From Actinomycetes bacterium (GTDB lineage: Bacteria > Actinomycetota > Acidimicrobiia > Acidimicrobiales > Aldehydirespiratoraceae), in assembly GCA_024276495.1 (NCBI GenBank), contig JAJRXC010000036.1, positions 29,385 through 93,384 of the forward strand: a stretch of 64,000 nucleotides of DNA, written 5' to 3'. The notes beneath the pieces are model-generated. The model saw nothing but the letters and a program-made list of their open reading frames with translations. It had not been told where the DNA came from and did no database searches. Made by a program: the position numbers and the translations under genes. Numbering within the stretch: position 1 is the stretch's first letter; every line of letters begins with the position of its first letter. Positions 52,580-62,539 of the stretch are shown here, piece after piece.

Positions 52580-53860
52580 TCACGCCGCCCGGTCGAGGAA
52601 CTGATCGCGGCCCGGGCCGACACCGACGAGACGGCTCGGTACTCCGATCTGGTCCTCGAGGAATCCGATGTAGTCGGCGGCCGGCGCGGGGAGGGCCACC
52701 GGATTCGTGATCGCGGAGATGTCGGTGCCCCACCCGGGAAGTTCCTCGTAGATCGGGACCGCCTTGTGCAGCACGCTCTGGTGATAGGGCAGCTGCTCGT
52801 GACGCACCCCATCGACGTCGTAGGCGACACAGACCTTGAGCGTGTCGAGCCCGTCGAGTATGTCGAGCTTCGTGAGCGCGATCTCCGACAGTGAGTTGAC
52901 CCGGACCGCCTGACGCATCATCACGGCATCGAACCAGCCCGGACGCCGACGCCGACCCGTGTTGGTGCCGAACTCGTGGCCGACGGTCACGAGATGATCG
53001 CCGATCTCGTCGGAGAGCTCCGTCGGAAACGGCCCGGAGCCGACTCGGGTGACGTACGCCTTCGCGATGCCGATGATCCGGCCGATGTCACGGGGGCCGA
53101 CCCCGGCCCCGGTGCAGGCCCCGCCGGCGACCGGGTTCGACGACGTCACGAACGGGTAGGTGCCGTGATCGAGGTCGAGAAATGTCGCTTGTGCGCCCTC
53201 CAGCAGAACCCCCTGGCCGGTGTCGAGCGCGCTGTGGACCAGCGCGATCGTGTCGGCGATGTGGGGCAGTATCCGCGGGGCGCACTCGTCGAGATACACC
53301 GCCGCGATCTCGTCGGCGTCGACCGGCAGGCGGTTGAAGACCTTCGTCAGGACCTGATTGGTGTAGCCGAGCACGACATCGAGCTTCTTGCGGAAGATCT
53401 TCGGATCCTGGAGATCCTGCACCCGCAGGCCGACTCGCATCGCCTTGTCCGCGTAGGCCGGGCCGATTCCCCGCTTGGTGGTCCCGAGCTTCCCGTCGCC
53501 GAGATGACGCTCGTGGAGCGAATCGAGCTGACCGTGATACGGCATGATCAGGTGCGCGTTGCCCGACACCTTCAGACTGGAGCAGTCCACCCCCTTCGAT
53601 TCGAGCGTGTCCATCTCGTCGAGCAGCACGGTCGGGTCGACGACGACACCATTGCCGATGACCGGCGTGATGTGGTCGTAGAGGATCCCGCTGGGAACGA
53701 GCTGGAGGGCGAACGTCTCGTCGTCGACCACGAGCGTGTGTCCGGCGTTGTGGCCGCCCTGGTAGCGCACGACCATGTCCATCTCTTTGGCGACGAGGTC
53801 GGTGAACTTGCCCTTGCCTTCGTCACCCCATTGAGTACCGACGACAACGGTCGCGGGCAC
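52580..53860 (-). CDS. purA: Adenylosuccinate synthetase
   Basis: Converts IMP and Asp to adenylosuccinate with GTP. 426 residues. The P-loop is [18 protein letters not shown], followed by [31 protein letters not shown] and [15 protein letters not shown]. The usual TTGRPRR motif is [14 protein letters not shown] here. The GTG at 53860 has AGAGGAGAG upstream; a longer in-frame N-terminus is unlikely because the protein family begins here. Confidence 0.95.
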   Translation of the reverse strand: MPATVVVGTQWGDEGKGKFTDLVAKEMDMVVRYQGGHNAGHTLVVDDETFALQLVPSGILYDHITPVIGNGVVVDPTVLLDEMDTLESKGVDCSSLKVSGNAHLIMPYHGQLDSLHERHLGDGKLGTTKRGIGPAYADKAMRVGLRVQDLQDPKIFRKKLDVVLGYTNQVLTKVFNRLPVDADEIAAVYLDECAPRILPHIADTIALVHSALDTGQGVLLEGAQATFLDLDHGTYPFVTSSNPVAGGACTGAGVGPRDIGRIIGIAKAYVTRVGSGPFPTELSDEIGDHLVTVGHEFGTNTGRRRRPGWFDAVMMRQAVRVNSLSEIALTKLDILDGLDTLKVCVAYDVDGVRHEQLPYHQSVLHKAVPIYEELPGWGTDISAITNPVALPAPAADYIGFLEDQIGVPSRLVGVGPGRDQFLDRAA

Positions 53861-53945
53861 GGCGCTCTCCTCTCGAGGAATTGCGTTGCCGAACGAGGCT
53901 AGCCGTCGGGCCGCCGAAACGCCCACCGAGGACCGCACCCGCGTC

Positions 53946-53974
53946 GGAGGGCGAGACCGAAGGTCTCGCCCTCC
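53946..53974 (-). terminator. Perfect 13-bp hairpin after the surface-protein gene
   Basis: GGAGGGCGAGACC and GGTCTCGCCCTCC enclose a GAA loop, 45 nt past the stop of the leftward gene ending at 54020. It has no T-tract. A factor-assisted or actinobacterial-type terminator is likely. Confidence 0.65.
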
Positions 53975-54019
53975 ATCCAGGGTGCGTAGATCGATGCCGG
54001 CGGTCGGCGCCGGCGCGGG

Positions 54020-54838
54020 TCAGCCGGTGAACTGGGGATTGCCGACCACGGGTTCGGGGTCGGGCATCTCCTGGACCTCGGGGAGAACCTGGGTCGGCAC
54101 GGTCGTCGTGGCGGGGGCGAGCGTGGTGGTGGGCGGGGTCGTCGTGGGCGGGGTCGTGGTCGGCGGAATCGTCGATGCCGTCGGGGGATCCACGATCGTG
54201 GTCGGCGGGACGACCGTCGTCGTGGTCGGTGCCACGCTGGTCGTCGTCGGCGCGGCCGTCGTGGTGGTCGTCGGCGCGACCGTCGTGGTGGTCGGGGTCG
54301 CCTGGAGCGTCCAACCCACACAGATCGGCATCACCGAGTTCGGGTGTGGGTCGGCCGGGAGGTAGAGCGACGCGTGCTCGGCCTGGATCCGGACCGCGGG
54401 CCGATCGAGGGTGACGAGACCCAACGACCCGGCCCACTCGGCTTCGAGGACGCCGTCGAGCAGGTCGACCGTCGCGATCGGGGTCCGATCGATCACGACG
54501 TCGGCGGCGTCGAAGAAGGTCAGGAAGTACTGCTCTTGGGGTTGGACGTCGTCGGCCCGGTCGTCCCCGCCGTCGTAGGAGACGGTGTCGATCTCATAGA
54601 CTCCCGCGGCGATGTCGACGGCGAGCGACTTGGTCGGCAGCTTGCCGGTGCCGGTTGCGGTCACGGAGTAGATCACTCCCCGGTGGCTGCCGTAGCCGAC
54701 ATCGGGCCAGGTCGCGTTGGTGTCACCGCCGCAGCCGACACTGGGGCCGCCGGAGACCTGCGCGGAAACAACCGACGGGGCGACCATGACGAGCAGGACC
54801 GCGATCGTGGAAATCCAGAGTCTCTTGAGTGAATGCAT
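54020..54838 (-). CDS. Secreted Thr/Pro-rich protein, paralogue of 55054 protein
   Basis: 272 residues. A signal peptide (MHSLKRLWISTIAVLLVMVA, cut near VVSA-QV) is followed by a ~150-residue globular domain starting with CGGD and including GVYEIDTVSYDGG, QPQEQYFLTFFDA and PNSVMPICVGWTL. A Thr/Pro repeat tail of ~80 residues (units like PTTTTVAPTTTT) ends the protein. There is no membrane anchor or sorting motif, so it is probably released or wall-associated through the tail. The globular domain matches the N-terminal domain of the larger protein encoded upstream. GAGG lies before the ATG. Confidence 0.7.
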   Translation of the reverse strand: MHSLKRLWISTIAVLLVMVAPSVVSAQVSGGPSVGCGGDTNATWPDVGYGSHRGVIYSVTATGTGKLPTKSLAVDIAAGVYEIDTVSYDGGDDRADDVQPQEQYFLTFFDAADVVIDRTPIATVDLLDGVLEAEWAGSLGLVTLDRPAVRIQAEHASLYLPADPHPNSVMPICVGWTLQATPTTTTVAPTTTTTAAPTTTSVAPTTTTVVPPTTIVDPPTASTIPPTTTPPTTTPPTTTLAPATTTVPTQVLPEVQEMPDPEPVVGNPQFTG

Positions 54839-55053
54839 GAATCCGACCTCTTTCTCTACCTCGAGTTGGGGTCGGTTTCGCTCTGGCTCACCGTCGGACG
54901 AAGCGACCAATTGCGGTCCGACGGGTCGAGGCCTCCCCGTGGTCCAAGGCTACGATCGCCGAGGATCCGCCCACAATAGGCCGATCGACCCGGCTGCAGA
55001 GGTGACCTGGCGGCGGCGACCACGACGGGTGACGGCGGTCGGCGGGCGACCGG

Positions 55054-57129
55054 TCAGGGCAGCATCCCCCGGCGTGGCCAGGGGAGGACGCCCGCCGCCG
55101 AGGCGAGGACCGCGAGGACGACGACAACCGCGGCCGTGGGGCCGGCGGCCCCGGCGTCACGCGGGCACGACAGCGTCCCTTCCACGACCACCGAGCCGCC
55201 CATCGAACGAGACACGCGCAGCTCCGAGAACGGCGCGCCGACGGTGATGGGGAGCGTCCCGGAGCCCGTTCCGTCGATGGTCAGCACACCCGCGACCCGT
55301 CCGTCGACGAGCACGACGAAACGCTCGCTGCCGACGCCGTCGCGGCGGATCACGACGGCGGCACCGGATGCAGCGCAGTCGGGGACGACGGTCACCTCGA
55401 CCTCGGCGCACGACTGCCGGTCGGCGCCGATGACCTGGCGGGGGCGTCCGGTCCCGGGCTCGGTGACGACGATGCGAGCGGGCGCGCCGGGGACGATCGG
55501 AAGACGAAGGTCACCGGTCGCGGTGCCGCGCACGAGGACGGTGCCGTCGAGCTCGACGGTGATCCCGAACGTGTCGGCCGACGGGCTGCTCCCCGCGAGG
55601 ATGTCGATCGACGTGCAATCGCGCCGCACGATCTCCGGACCCTCGGCCGCCCCACCGGACGCCGATCCCGCACCGTCTCCCGATTCCGGCCTACCGTCGC
55701 CATCCGGGTCGGGCCCGGGTGAACAGATGTTCTCGACCGTCGTCCGCACGATGTCTTTGCCGGCGGCATCGACCACCCGGACCGGGATCGACTCGGCACC
55801 GTCGAGGGCGATCCTCACGACACGGTCGTCGCCGGCGGCCAGCTCGACCTCCGCGACCAACGCGACCCGCTCGTGAAGGACGGTCAACCGGGCCGGCCCG
55901 CCACCGAGGTTCCGCAGGTTGACCCGCACCTCCCCCGCGGCGCAGTCGAGCACCGTGACCGCGCTCGGCCGGGGCGGCTCGACACAGTCGAGCACGATGT
56001 CGGCCCGCGCGTACATCTCTCCGGTGGCGTCGTCGGAGACCCGCACCTCGGACCGTCCGTCGCCCAGGTCGCCGATGGCGAGGGTCGTCGATGTGACCGC
56101 ACCGCCGCCGACGCGGATTCCCGTCTTGATCTCGGCGCGCGGGAGCGCGACATCGACGGTGGCCCCGATGTCCCCGGTGTTTCCGAGAACCACGATCACC
56201 TCCTCGGCGGCACAGTCGACGAAGGTCGCCACGCCGATGCGGGCGCGGGGCGAGACCCGCGGCGTCGCCTCCGGGCTCGCCGGCCCGGGCCGTTCGGGCA
56301 CGGCGGTGGTGGTGGTCACGGCGGGGGCCGGTGCCGTGGTCGTCGGCGGGGGCCGGGTCGTCGTCGTCGGCGGGGGGACCTCCGGGTCGATGGTCGTGGG
56401 ACAGCGGGTGTCGAGCGACTCGTCGAGGACGGTCCCGGCCGAGCCGGTCACGAGCACGTTCGTGGTCGACGAACGGATCTCCGCGACCAGGTCGATGTCG
56501 GCGCCGGGGGCCAACGTGCCCGAGAACGAGTCGGCGCCGACCACGGCGTCGTACTCGGCCGGCAGCTCGCCCTCGTTGGCGAGTCGCAGCCGAACCGTCG
56601 AGCTCGCGCAGTCGACCGTCGCCTCGGCCCGGAGCCCGTCACCGGGCGACTCCAGGAGGGTGAAGCCGGCACACACCGCGGTCACGCTGTTCGGGGCGCC
56701 CGGGGTGAGCGGCGCCGCGTGGCGCACCGTCACACCGTCGACGCCGGCGGTCGAGACGAAGGTTCCGAGGGAGTCGACGGATCGGGCCGACGCGACCCCA
56801 TCGGCGAGATCGGTGGTGGGGCCGAGGGTCGTGTGATCCCAGATCTCCAGATTCCACTGCTCCTCGGGCTGGCGGTCGAGCTCGCGACCCGGGCCCTCGT
56901 CGAAGGACACCACCTGCACCGCCCACACCCCGGGGCCGAGGGGTTCGGGGAGCGGAATCGAGACGCGCTCCTGACCGGGACGGGCGACGACGAGCGCGTC
57001 GAGGGCGACGACCACATCACCGCCACACTCGGCGGTCGTCGTCGGAGCCGCCGACGAAGTGTCGATCAGCACACCAAACACAAGCGACACCACGCCGGAC
57101 AGCAGTATCCACAGCCGTCCCGATCTCAC
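55054..57129 (-). CDS. Large secreted surface protein with C-terminal membrane anchor
   Basis: 691 residues. A signal peptide (residues ~1-28) precedes an N-terminal domain homologous to the neighbour (CGGDVVVALD, GVWAVQVVSFDEGPG, PNSVTAVCAGFTL). Four or more repeated Ig-like/CARDB-like modules follow, each with VxDCAxxxVxVxLxNxG patterns (TVDCASSTVRLRLANEG, FVDCAAEEVIVVLGNTG, VLDCAAGEVRVNLRNLG), with a Pro/Thr linker (~255-290). The C-terminus has a membrane helix (AAVVVVLAVLASAAGVL) and a basic end (PWPRRGM). It is probably a wall-spanning adhesin or scaffold. Confidence 0.72.
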   Translation of the reverse strand: MRSGRLWILLSGVVSLVFGVLIDTSSAAPTTTAECGGDVVVALDALVVARPGQERVSIPLPEPLGPGVWAVQVVSFDEGPGRELDRQPEEQWNLEIWDHTTLGPTTDLADGVASARSVDSLGTFVSTAGVDGVTVRHAAPLTPGAPNSVTAVCAGFTLLESPGDGLRAEATVDCASSTVRLRLANEGELPAEYDAVVGADSFSGTLAPGADIDLVAEIRSSTTNVLVTGSAGTVLDESLDTRCPTTIDPEVPPPTTTTRPPPTTTAPAPAVTTTTAVPERPGPASPEATPRVSPRARIGVATFVDCAAEEVIVVLGNTGDIGATVDVALPRAEIKTGIRVGGGAVTSTTLAIGDLGDGRSEVRVSDDATGEMYARADIVLDCVEPPRPSAVTVLDCAAGEVRVNLRNLGGGPARLTVLHERVALVAEVELAAGDDRVVRIALDGAESIPVRVVDAAGKDIVRTTVENICSPGPDPDGDGRPESGDGAGSASGGAAEGPEIVRRDCTSIDILAGSSPSADTFGITVELDGTVLVRGTATGDLRLPIVPGAPARIVVTEPGTGRPRQVIGADRQSCAEVEVTVVPDCAASGAAVVIRRDGVGSERFVVLVDGRVAGVLTIDGTGSGTLPITVGAPFSELRVSRSMGGSVVVEGTLSCPRDAGAAGPTAAVVVVLAVLASAAGVLPWPRRGMLP

Positions 57130-57218
57130 GCTTCGCTCCTCGCTCCCGACGCGAAGTTAGCCGACACCCATCACCGAAACGACGATGACGGACGACCGAG
57201 ACGACGGGAGGCCGAGGC

Positions 57219-59708
57219 TCAGCTCAACACCAGCTCGGGGTCGTCAGTCGGGCCCGCCACCGTGACGGTGACCGTGTCGCCCTCCTCGTATGCGCCTTCG
57301 AGGAGCTTGATGGCGAGCGGATCGCCGATGGAACGCTGGATGAGGCGTTTCAGCGGCCGCGCACCGAAGGCCGGTTCGTAGCCCTGGCTGGCCAACAGGC
57401 GTTTCGCCTCGTCGGTCACGACGAGCGTGAGGCGCCGCTTCGCGAGTCGTTCGGCCAGGCCGGCCAGCTGGATGTCGACGATCTCGACGAGGTCCTCTTC
57501 GGTGAGGGCCCGGAAGCGCACGATGTCGTCGATGCGGTTGATGAACTCCGGCCGGAAGAAGTCGCCGGGTTCGCCCACCAGGTTGGAGGTCATGATCAAC
57601 ACGACGTTGGAGAAGTCGACGGTACGACCCTGGCCGTCGGTGAGGCGACCGTCGTCGAGCAGCTGGAGCAGCACGTTGAACACGTCGGCGTGGGCCTTCT
57701 CGACCTCGTCGAGCAGCACCACCGCGTAGGGCCGGCGGCGCACGGTCTCGGTCAGCTGGCCGCCCTCGTCGTAGCCGACATAGCCGGGAGGGGCGCCGAT
57801 GAGCCGGCTGACGCTGTGCTTCTCCATGTACTCCGACATGTCGATGCGGACCATCGCCCGCTCGTCGTCGAACAGGAAGTTGGCGAGCGATCGGGCCAGC
57901 TCGGTCTTGCCGACCCCAGTGGGGCCCAGGAACAAGAAGCTGCCGATCGGACGATGTGGGTCGCTCAGACCCGCCCGCGAACGACGGATGGCGTTGGCCA
58001 CGACCCGGACCGCGTCGTCCTGGCCGACGACCCGCTCGTGGAGGTGATCCTCGAGGCGGACGAGCTTTTGCACCTCTCCCTCCATCAGTCGCGACACCGG
58101 TACCCCGGTCCAGCGGCTGACGACTTCGGCGATGTCCTCCTCGTCGACCTCCTCTTTGAGCATCGACGACTCGGCCTGGATCTTGTCGAGCTCCTCTCGC
58201 GCCAGCTCGAAGCGGCGCTCGAGATCGGGGATCCGCCCGTAACGCAGCTCGGCTGCCTTCTCGAGATCGGATTCGCGCTCGACCTCGCCCCGAACGAACT
58301 CGAGCTCTTCGTTCAGGTCGCGCAACGCGGCGATCGCGTCCTTCTCGGCCTGCCAGGTCGCGGTGAGGCCGGCGAGGGACTCGGTGAGATCGGCGAGCTC
58401 GCGGTCGAGATCGTCGAGGCGTTCGGCCGACGCGTCGTCGGTCTCCTTGGCGAGGGCGAGACGTTCGATCTCGAGCTGACGAATCCGCCGTTCGACGACG
58501 TCGATCTCCGTCGGCACGGAGTCGATCTCGATGCGCAGCGAGCTCGCGGCCTCGTCGATGAGATCGATCGCCTTGTCCGGAAGGAACCGGCCGGTCAGAT
58601 AGCGATCACTCAACACCGCGGCGGCCACGAGCGCGGAATCCTTGATCCGAACACCGTGGTGGACCTCGTAGCGTTCCTTCAGGCCACGCAGGATGGCGAT
58701 GGTCGCCTCCACCGACGGCGGCTCGACCATCACCTGCTGGAACCGCCGCTCGAGCGCCGCGTCCTTCTCGATGTACTTGCGGTACTCGTCGAGGGTGGTG
58801 GCCCCGATCATGCGCAGCAGCCCGCGGGCGAGCATCGGCTTCAACATGTTGCCGGCGTCCATCGATCCCTCCGCGGCGCCGGCGCCGACGATGGTGTGCA
58901 TCTCGTCGAGGAAGGTGATGATCTCGCCGTCGGCGTCGCCGATCTCCTTCAGCACGGCCTGGAGCCGTTCCTCGAACTCGCCGCGGTACTTGGCCCCGGC
59001 GACCATGGACGACATGTCGAGGCTGATGAGGCGTTTGTTCTTGAGCGAGTCGGGCACGTCGCCCTCGACGATGCGGGAGGCGAGCCCCTCGACGATCGCC
59101 GTCTTGCCCACGCCGGGCTCCCCGATGAGAACCGGATTGTTCTTGGTGCGTCGGGACAGCACGCGGATCACCCGGCGGATCTCGTCGTCGCGACCGATGA
59201 CCGGATCGAGCTCGCCCCGGCGGGCCGCCTCGGTGAGATCACGGCCGTACTTCTCGAGCGCCTCATATTCGTTCTCGGGCGTCGGGCTGGTGACCCGGTG
59301 GCTGCCCCGGACCTCGCGCAACGCGCCCAGGAGCGTCTCCCGGTCGACCCCGACCGAATCGGCGAGGGCCAACAGGAGGTGTTCGGTGGAGAGATACTCG
59401 TCTTGGAGGTCGTCGCGGATCTGGTCGGCCGCCTCGAGGACGCCGCGCAGCTCCTTGGAGAGCTGGGCGTCGGAGCCGTAGGCCTTCGGCAGGCCGGCGA
59501 GCTCGTCGACCGCCCGATTGCGGGCCGACACCACGTCGACGCCGACCTTGTGGAGCATCGGCAACACGATGCCCTCCTCCTGGCCGAGCAGCGCGACCAG
59601 CAGATGGGCCGGGACGACCTCGGGGTGCGACGCCTCTCGCGCGGCATCGGTCGCCGCCGAGAAGGCCTCGGTGGTCTTCAGAGTCCACCGATTCGGATCA
59701 AGCGCCAT
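57219..59708 (-). CDS. clpB: ClpB disaggregase
   Basis: Hsp100 ATPase that rescues aggregated proteins with DnaK. 829 residues: N-domain, Walker A GEPGVGKT (196-203), middle coiled-coil (~395-510), second Walker A GPTGVGKT, pore loops ([21 protein letters not shown]) and C-domain. It is somewhat shorter than the usual ~860, mainly just after the second Walker B ([17 protein letters not shown]). GGAGG precedes the ATG. An HspR site is in the promoter. Confidence 0.96.
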   Translation of the reverse strand: MALDPNRWTLKTTEAFSAATDAAREASHPEVVPAHLLVALLGQEEGIVLPMLHKVGVDVVSARNRAVDELAGLPKAYGSDAQLSKELRGVLEAADQIRDDLQDEYLSTEHLLLALADSVGVDRETLLGALREVRGSHRVTSPTPENEYEALEKYGRDLTEAARRGELDPVIGRDDEIRRVIRVLSRRTKNNPVLIGEPGVGKTAIVEGLASRIVEGDVPDSLKNKRLISLDMSSMVAGAKYRGEFEERLQAVLKEIGDADGEIITFLDEMHTIVGAGAAEGSMDAGNMLKPMLARGLLRMIGATTLDEYRKYIEKDAALERRFQQVMVEPPSVEATIAILRGLKERYEVHHGVRIKDSALVAAAVLSDRYLTGRFLPDKAIDLIDEAASSLRIEIDSVPTEIDVVERRIRQLEIERLALAKETDDASAERLDDLDRELADLTESLAGLTATWQAEKDAIAALRDLNEELEFVRGEVERESDLEKAAELRYGRIPDLERRFELAREELDKIQAESSMLKEEVDEEDIAEVVSRWTGVPVSRLMEGEVQKLVRLEDHLHERVVGQDDAVRVVANAIRRSRAGLSDPHRPIGSFLFLGPTGVGKTELARSLANFLFDDERAMVRIDMSEYMEKHSVSRLIGAPPGYVGYDEGGQLTETVRRRPYAVVLLDEVEKAHADVFNVLLQLLDDGRLTDGQGRTVDFSNVVLIMTSNLVGEPGDFFRPEFINRIDDIVRFRALTEEDLVEIVDIQLAGLAERLAKRRLTLVVTDEAKRLLASQGYEPAFGARPLKRLIQRSIGDPLAIKLLEGAYEEGDTVTVTVAGPTDDPELVLS

Positions 59709-59750
59709 TGTGAAGACCTCCGGGTCAACGTCGAGTGTAGGTCAGAAAAC

Positions 59751-59770
59751 CTGAGTGCAATACACTCAAC
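59751..59770 (-). promoter_or_regulatory. HAIR element (HspR operator) before clpB
   Basis: Read on the minus strand: GTTGAGTGTATTGCACTCAG, close to the HspR consensus CTTGAGT-N7-ACTCAAG. It lies 43-62 nt before the clpB ATG, overlapping the likely -35. HspR itself is encoded at 62163. Confidence 0.75.
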
Positions 59771-59885
59771 TTTGGCGAGGGCGGGGATATTCCCCTCTCC
59801 CACACTATTTCCGGCCCTGAGTCCCACGCGGGTTTCGCGGCGACGGCCGACCGGGGGACCGCCCCCGGGGCGGGAGCGGGTCGAC

Positions 59886-60893
59886 TCAGCGCGCCGCGTC
59901 GGCTCGCCGAACCGACAAGCTGACCGAGAAATCGCCGGCGCGGTCGGTGAACCAGTGCTCGACATCGAGCCCCGCGGCGGCGAGCTCGGCGGTGAACTCC
60001 TCGATCCGGAACTTCGCGGACACCTCGGTGCGCATGAACTCCCCGGCGTCGAAATCGACATCCAGACCCAGGGCATCGACCCGCACGCGCTGGTCCACCC
60101 GACTGCGGAGCCCGAGATCGACCCACTCCTGCGTGGCATCCCAGGTGGCGACGGCGTCGAAGCGGTCGAGCTCGAAGTCGGCATCGAGCTCGCGGTTGAG
60201 GACCGCCAGCACGTTCTTCGTGAACGCCGCGGTGACGCCTACCGGATCGTCGTAGGCCAGCTCGAGCCGGGCCGGGTCCTTCACGAGATCGGTCCCGAGC
60301 AGGAAGTGGTCGCCCGGCGCCATCCCCGCGGCGATGCGACGCAACAACTCGCCCCGCGGCCCGGGGGCGTAGTTCCCGATCGTGCCGCCCAAAAACACGA
60401 CCAGCCGGCGGCCACCGGTCGGGATGCGATCCAGGTGTCGGTCGAAATCCCCGACCACACCGTGAACCAGAAGGCCGGGATACAACTCGGCGAGGGTCGT
60501 GGCCGTCGAACGGAGGAACTCCTCGCTGACGTCGAACGGGATGAACCGCTCGAGACGCCCGTGAGCGCGGGCGGCGTCGAGAAGCGCCCGCGTCTTGTCG
60601 CCGGTTCCCGCGCCGAGCTCGACGATCGTGTCGGCGTCGGCGGCCGCGACGATCGTCGCCGCGTTGGTCGACAGGATCTCCCGTTCGGCCTCCGTCGGGT
60701 AGTACTCCTCGAGCCGGGTGATCTGGTCGAACAGCTCACTGCCCCGCTCGTCGTAGAGCCACTTGGGTTGCAGCTCCTTGGGTTCGGAGGTGAGACCCGA
60801 CAAGATGTCGGCTCGCAACGCCGCGGCGAGGTCCCCCGGTCCCAGGTGCACGTCGACGACGGGTTGCACGGTCGAAGTGGCCGGAGGGATCAC
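59886..60893 (-). CDS. egtD: L-histidine N-alpha-methyltransferase
   Basis: Trimethylates histidine to hercynine, the first step of ergothioneine synthesis. 335 residues. Motifs: PKWLYDERGSELFDQITRL, EEYYPTEAEREIL, the SAM loop IVELGAGTGDKTRALL, PFDVSEEF, FLGGTIGNYAPG and MRTEVSAKF near the end. The GTG overlaps the egtB stop (GTGTGA), so the two enzymes are co-translated. Confidence 0.92.
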   Translation of the reverse strand: MIPPATSTVQPVVDVHLGPGDLAAALRADILSGLTSEPKELQPKWLYDERGSELFDQITRLEEYYPTEAEREILSTNAATIVAAADADTIVELGAGTGDKTRALLDAARAHGRLERFIPFDVSEEFLRSTATTLAELYPGLLVHGVVGDFDRHLDRIPTGGRRLVVFLGGTIGNYAPGPRGELLRRIAAGMAPGDHFLLGTDLVKDPARLELAYDDPVGVTAAFTKNVLAVLNRELDADFELDRFDAVATWDATQEWVDLGLRSRVDQRVRVDALGLDVDFDAGEFMRTEVSAKFRIEEFTAELAAAGLDVEHWFTDRAGDFSVSLSVRRADAAR

Positions 60894-62059
60894 ACCGGGC
60901 TCCCGGCATCGGCGGCGAGGCGCAGTCCGCCGAACATCCAGCGGGACGAGGCCGGGAAGTAGTTGCGATAGGTCGAGCGCAGGTGACCATCCGGGGTGAT
61001 GCACGCCCCGCCCCGCAGCACCTGCTGGTCGATCATGAACTTGCCATTGTACTCCCCGACGGCGCCTTCGGCGGGCCGGAACCCGGGATAAGGCGCGTAG
61101 GCGCTGCTCGTCCACTCCCGGACATCGCCGAACATCTGACGGAGCCCGGATCCGACCGCGGCGGCCGGGTGGAGGTTTCCCGTCGACAGGTCGTTGCCCT
61201 CGACGGGCCGTGACGCGGCGGCGGCCTCCCACTCGAACTCGGTCGGGAGCCTCGCCCCCGCCCAACGGGCGAAGGCCTCGGCCTCGTAGTAGCTCACGTG
61301 CGCCACCGGCTCACCCGGGTCGATCGGCCGCGTCCCGGTCAGCGTGTGCACGACCCATCCGTCGGTGGTGCGACGCCAGTACAACGGGGCCTCCCATCCG
61401 AGCGTCGACACCGTCCGCCATCCGTCGGACAACCAGATCCGCGGATCGGAATACGAACCGGCGGCCATGAACTCGAGCCACTCGCCGTTGGTGACGAGTC
61501 GATCCGCCAGCCGGTGCGGATGCAGGAGCACCTGATGGCACGGACCCTCGTTGTCGAAGAAGAAGTCGGTGGAGGACGCGCCGTCGAGGAAACGACCGTC
61601 GATCCGATGACCGATGGTGGAGATCCCGCCGCCATGATCGACCCAGCCCGGCGGCGGCACCGGCGACGTGTCCGGCGCGCCTCGTTCGTCGTACGCGGGA
61701 GCGAAGGGGTTGCGCGAGAGGACGTGCTTGATGTCCATCAGGAGCAACTCCTGATGTTGCTGCTCGTGTTGCAGGCCGAGCTCGACGACCCCCGGGAGGT
61801 GCCCGAGATCAGAAGCGAGGAGCCGGTGCATCGACTCGTCGACGCGGGCCCGGTACGCCGCGACGTCGGCGTTGTCCGGTCGGGTGATCAGCCCGCGCTC
61901 GGACCGCGGGTGACGTGCCCCGACGGCCTCGTAGTACGAGTTGAAGATGTAGGCGTAGGACGGTTCGACCGGCGTGTACCCGACCACGTGCGGTTGCAGG
62001 AGAAAGGTCTCGAGGAACCAGGTGACGAGGGTGCGGGGGCGGACATCGACGACGGTCAT
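60890..62059 (-). CDS. egtB: Ergothioneine sulfoxide synthase, N-terminally short
   Basis: An iron enzyme joining hercynine and a thiol. 389 residues: a DinB-like domain with HEQQHQELLLMDIKHVL (two iron-ligand His) and NSYYEAVGARHPR, then a formylglycine-generating-enzyme-like domain (TNGEWLEFMAAG, YYEAEAFARWAGARLPTEFE, RWMFGGLRLAAD). Relatives have ~45 more N-terminal residues, including the first iron His (HLAHTTW). Here the region reads DVRPRTLVTWFLETF and no His is present. The ATG has AGGAG upstream, and only 103 nt separate it from hspR, so there is no room for the missing part. Confidence 0.85.
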   Translation of the reverse strand: MTVVDVRPRTLVTWFLETFLLQPHVVGYTPVEPSYAYIFNSYYEAVGARHPRSERGLITRPDNADVAAYRARVDESMHRLLASDLGHLPGVVELGLQHEQQHQELLLMDIKHVLSRNPFAPAYDERGAPDTSPVPPPGWVDHGGGISTIGHRIDGRFLDGASSTDFFFDNEGPCHQVLLHPHRLADRLVTNGEWLEFMAAGSYSDPRIWLSDGWRTVSTLGWEAPLYWRRTTDGWVVHTLTGTRPIDPGEPVAHVSYYEAEAFARWAGARLPTEFEWEAAAASRPVEGNDLSTGNLHPAAAVGSGLRQMFGDVREWTSSAYAPYPGFRPAEGAVGEYNGKFMIDQQVLRGGACITPDGHLRSTYRNYFPASSRWMFGGLRLAADAGSPV

Positions 62060-62162
62060 GGGGCTCTCCTGGAATCGACGCCGTCATTCGATCCGGTTCC
62101 CGGGCGTTCGTGATCCCCCGAACGCGGATATCACCCATGGCCGCCGCTGGAGACCGGCCCGA

Positions 62163-62537
62163 TCAGCCCCGTTTGTACAGCGTCACGCTCTGGTGCAGAG
62201 GGACCAGGTCACGTCGGTACTGGCGGTGGACCTGATCGACGGCCGCCTGGCCCTCGGCCCGGGCCCGAGCGAGCTCATCCTCGAGCTCGGCGATCCGCTG
62301 CTCGAGATCGAGCACCCGCTTCACCCCGGCCAGGTTGAGCCCGTCGTTCGTGAGCTGTTGGATCCGCTGCAACAAGGCGATGTCGGCGTCGCTGTAGCGG
62401 CGACTGCCGCCACCGGTACGGGCCGGGTCGACCAGCCCCTTTCGTTCGTAGATCCGCAACGTCTGCGGGTGCACACCCGCCAACTCGGCCGCCACGGAGA
62501 TGACATAGACCGCTCGATGAAACCGCTCGTCGCTCAT
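62163..62537 (-). CDS. hspR: Heat-shock repressor HspR (MerR family)
   Basis: 124 residues. Winged helix VYVISVAAELAGVHPQTLRI, RIYERKGLVDPARTGGGSRR and YSDADIALLQRIQQLTNDGL, followed by a coiled-coil. This is the classical HspR sequence that binds HAIR sites and represses dnaK and clpB. It follows dnaJ directly, as in most actinobacteria. Confidence 0.95.
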   Translation of the reverse strand: MSDERFHRAVYVISVAAELAGVHPQTLRIYERKGLVDPARTGGGSRRYSDADIALLQRIQQLTNDGLNLAGVKRVLDLEQRIAELEDELARARAEGQAAVDQVHRQYRRDLVPLHQSVTLYKRG

Positions 62538-62539
62538 GA

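Noticed and set aside
54050..54310. Repetitive Thr/Pro codon tract resembling a direct-repeat or CRISPR-like array
   Set aside because: The repeats are irregular, have no spacers and are in frame within a secreted protein. They encode a low-complexity linker or tail.
57690..60962. A ~1090-codon open frame on the plus strand
   Set aside because: It lies antisense to clpB and egtD, which are certain from their motifs. The composition is an Arg/Glu/Asp/Val-rich artefact of high-GC codons, with no domain and no ribosome site.
61809..62138. An alternative minus-strand frame upstream of egtB that might hold the missing N-terminus
   Set aside because: Its translation is Arg/His-rich without any DinB-like motif and overlaps the real egtB frame. 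It is a shadow.
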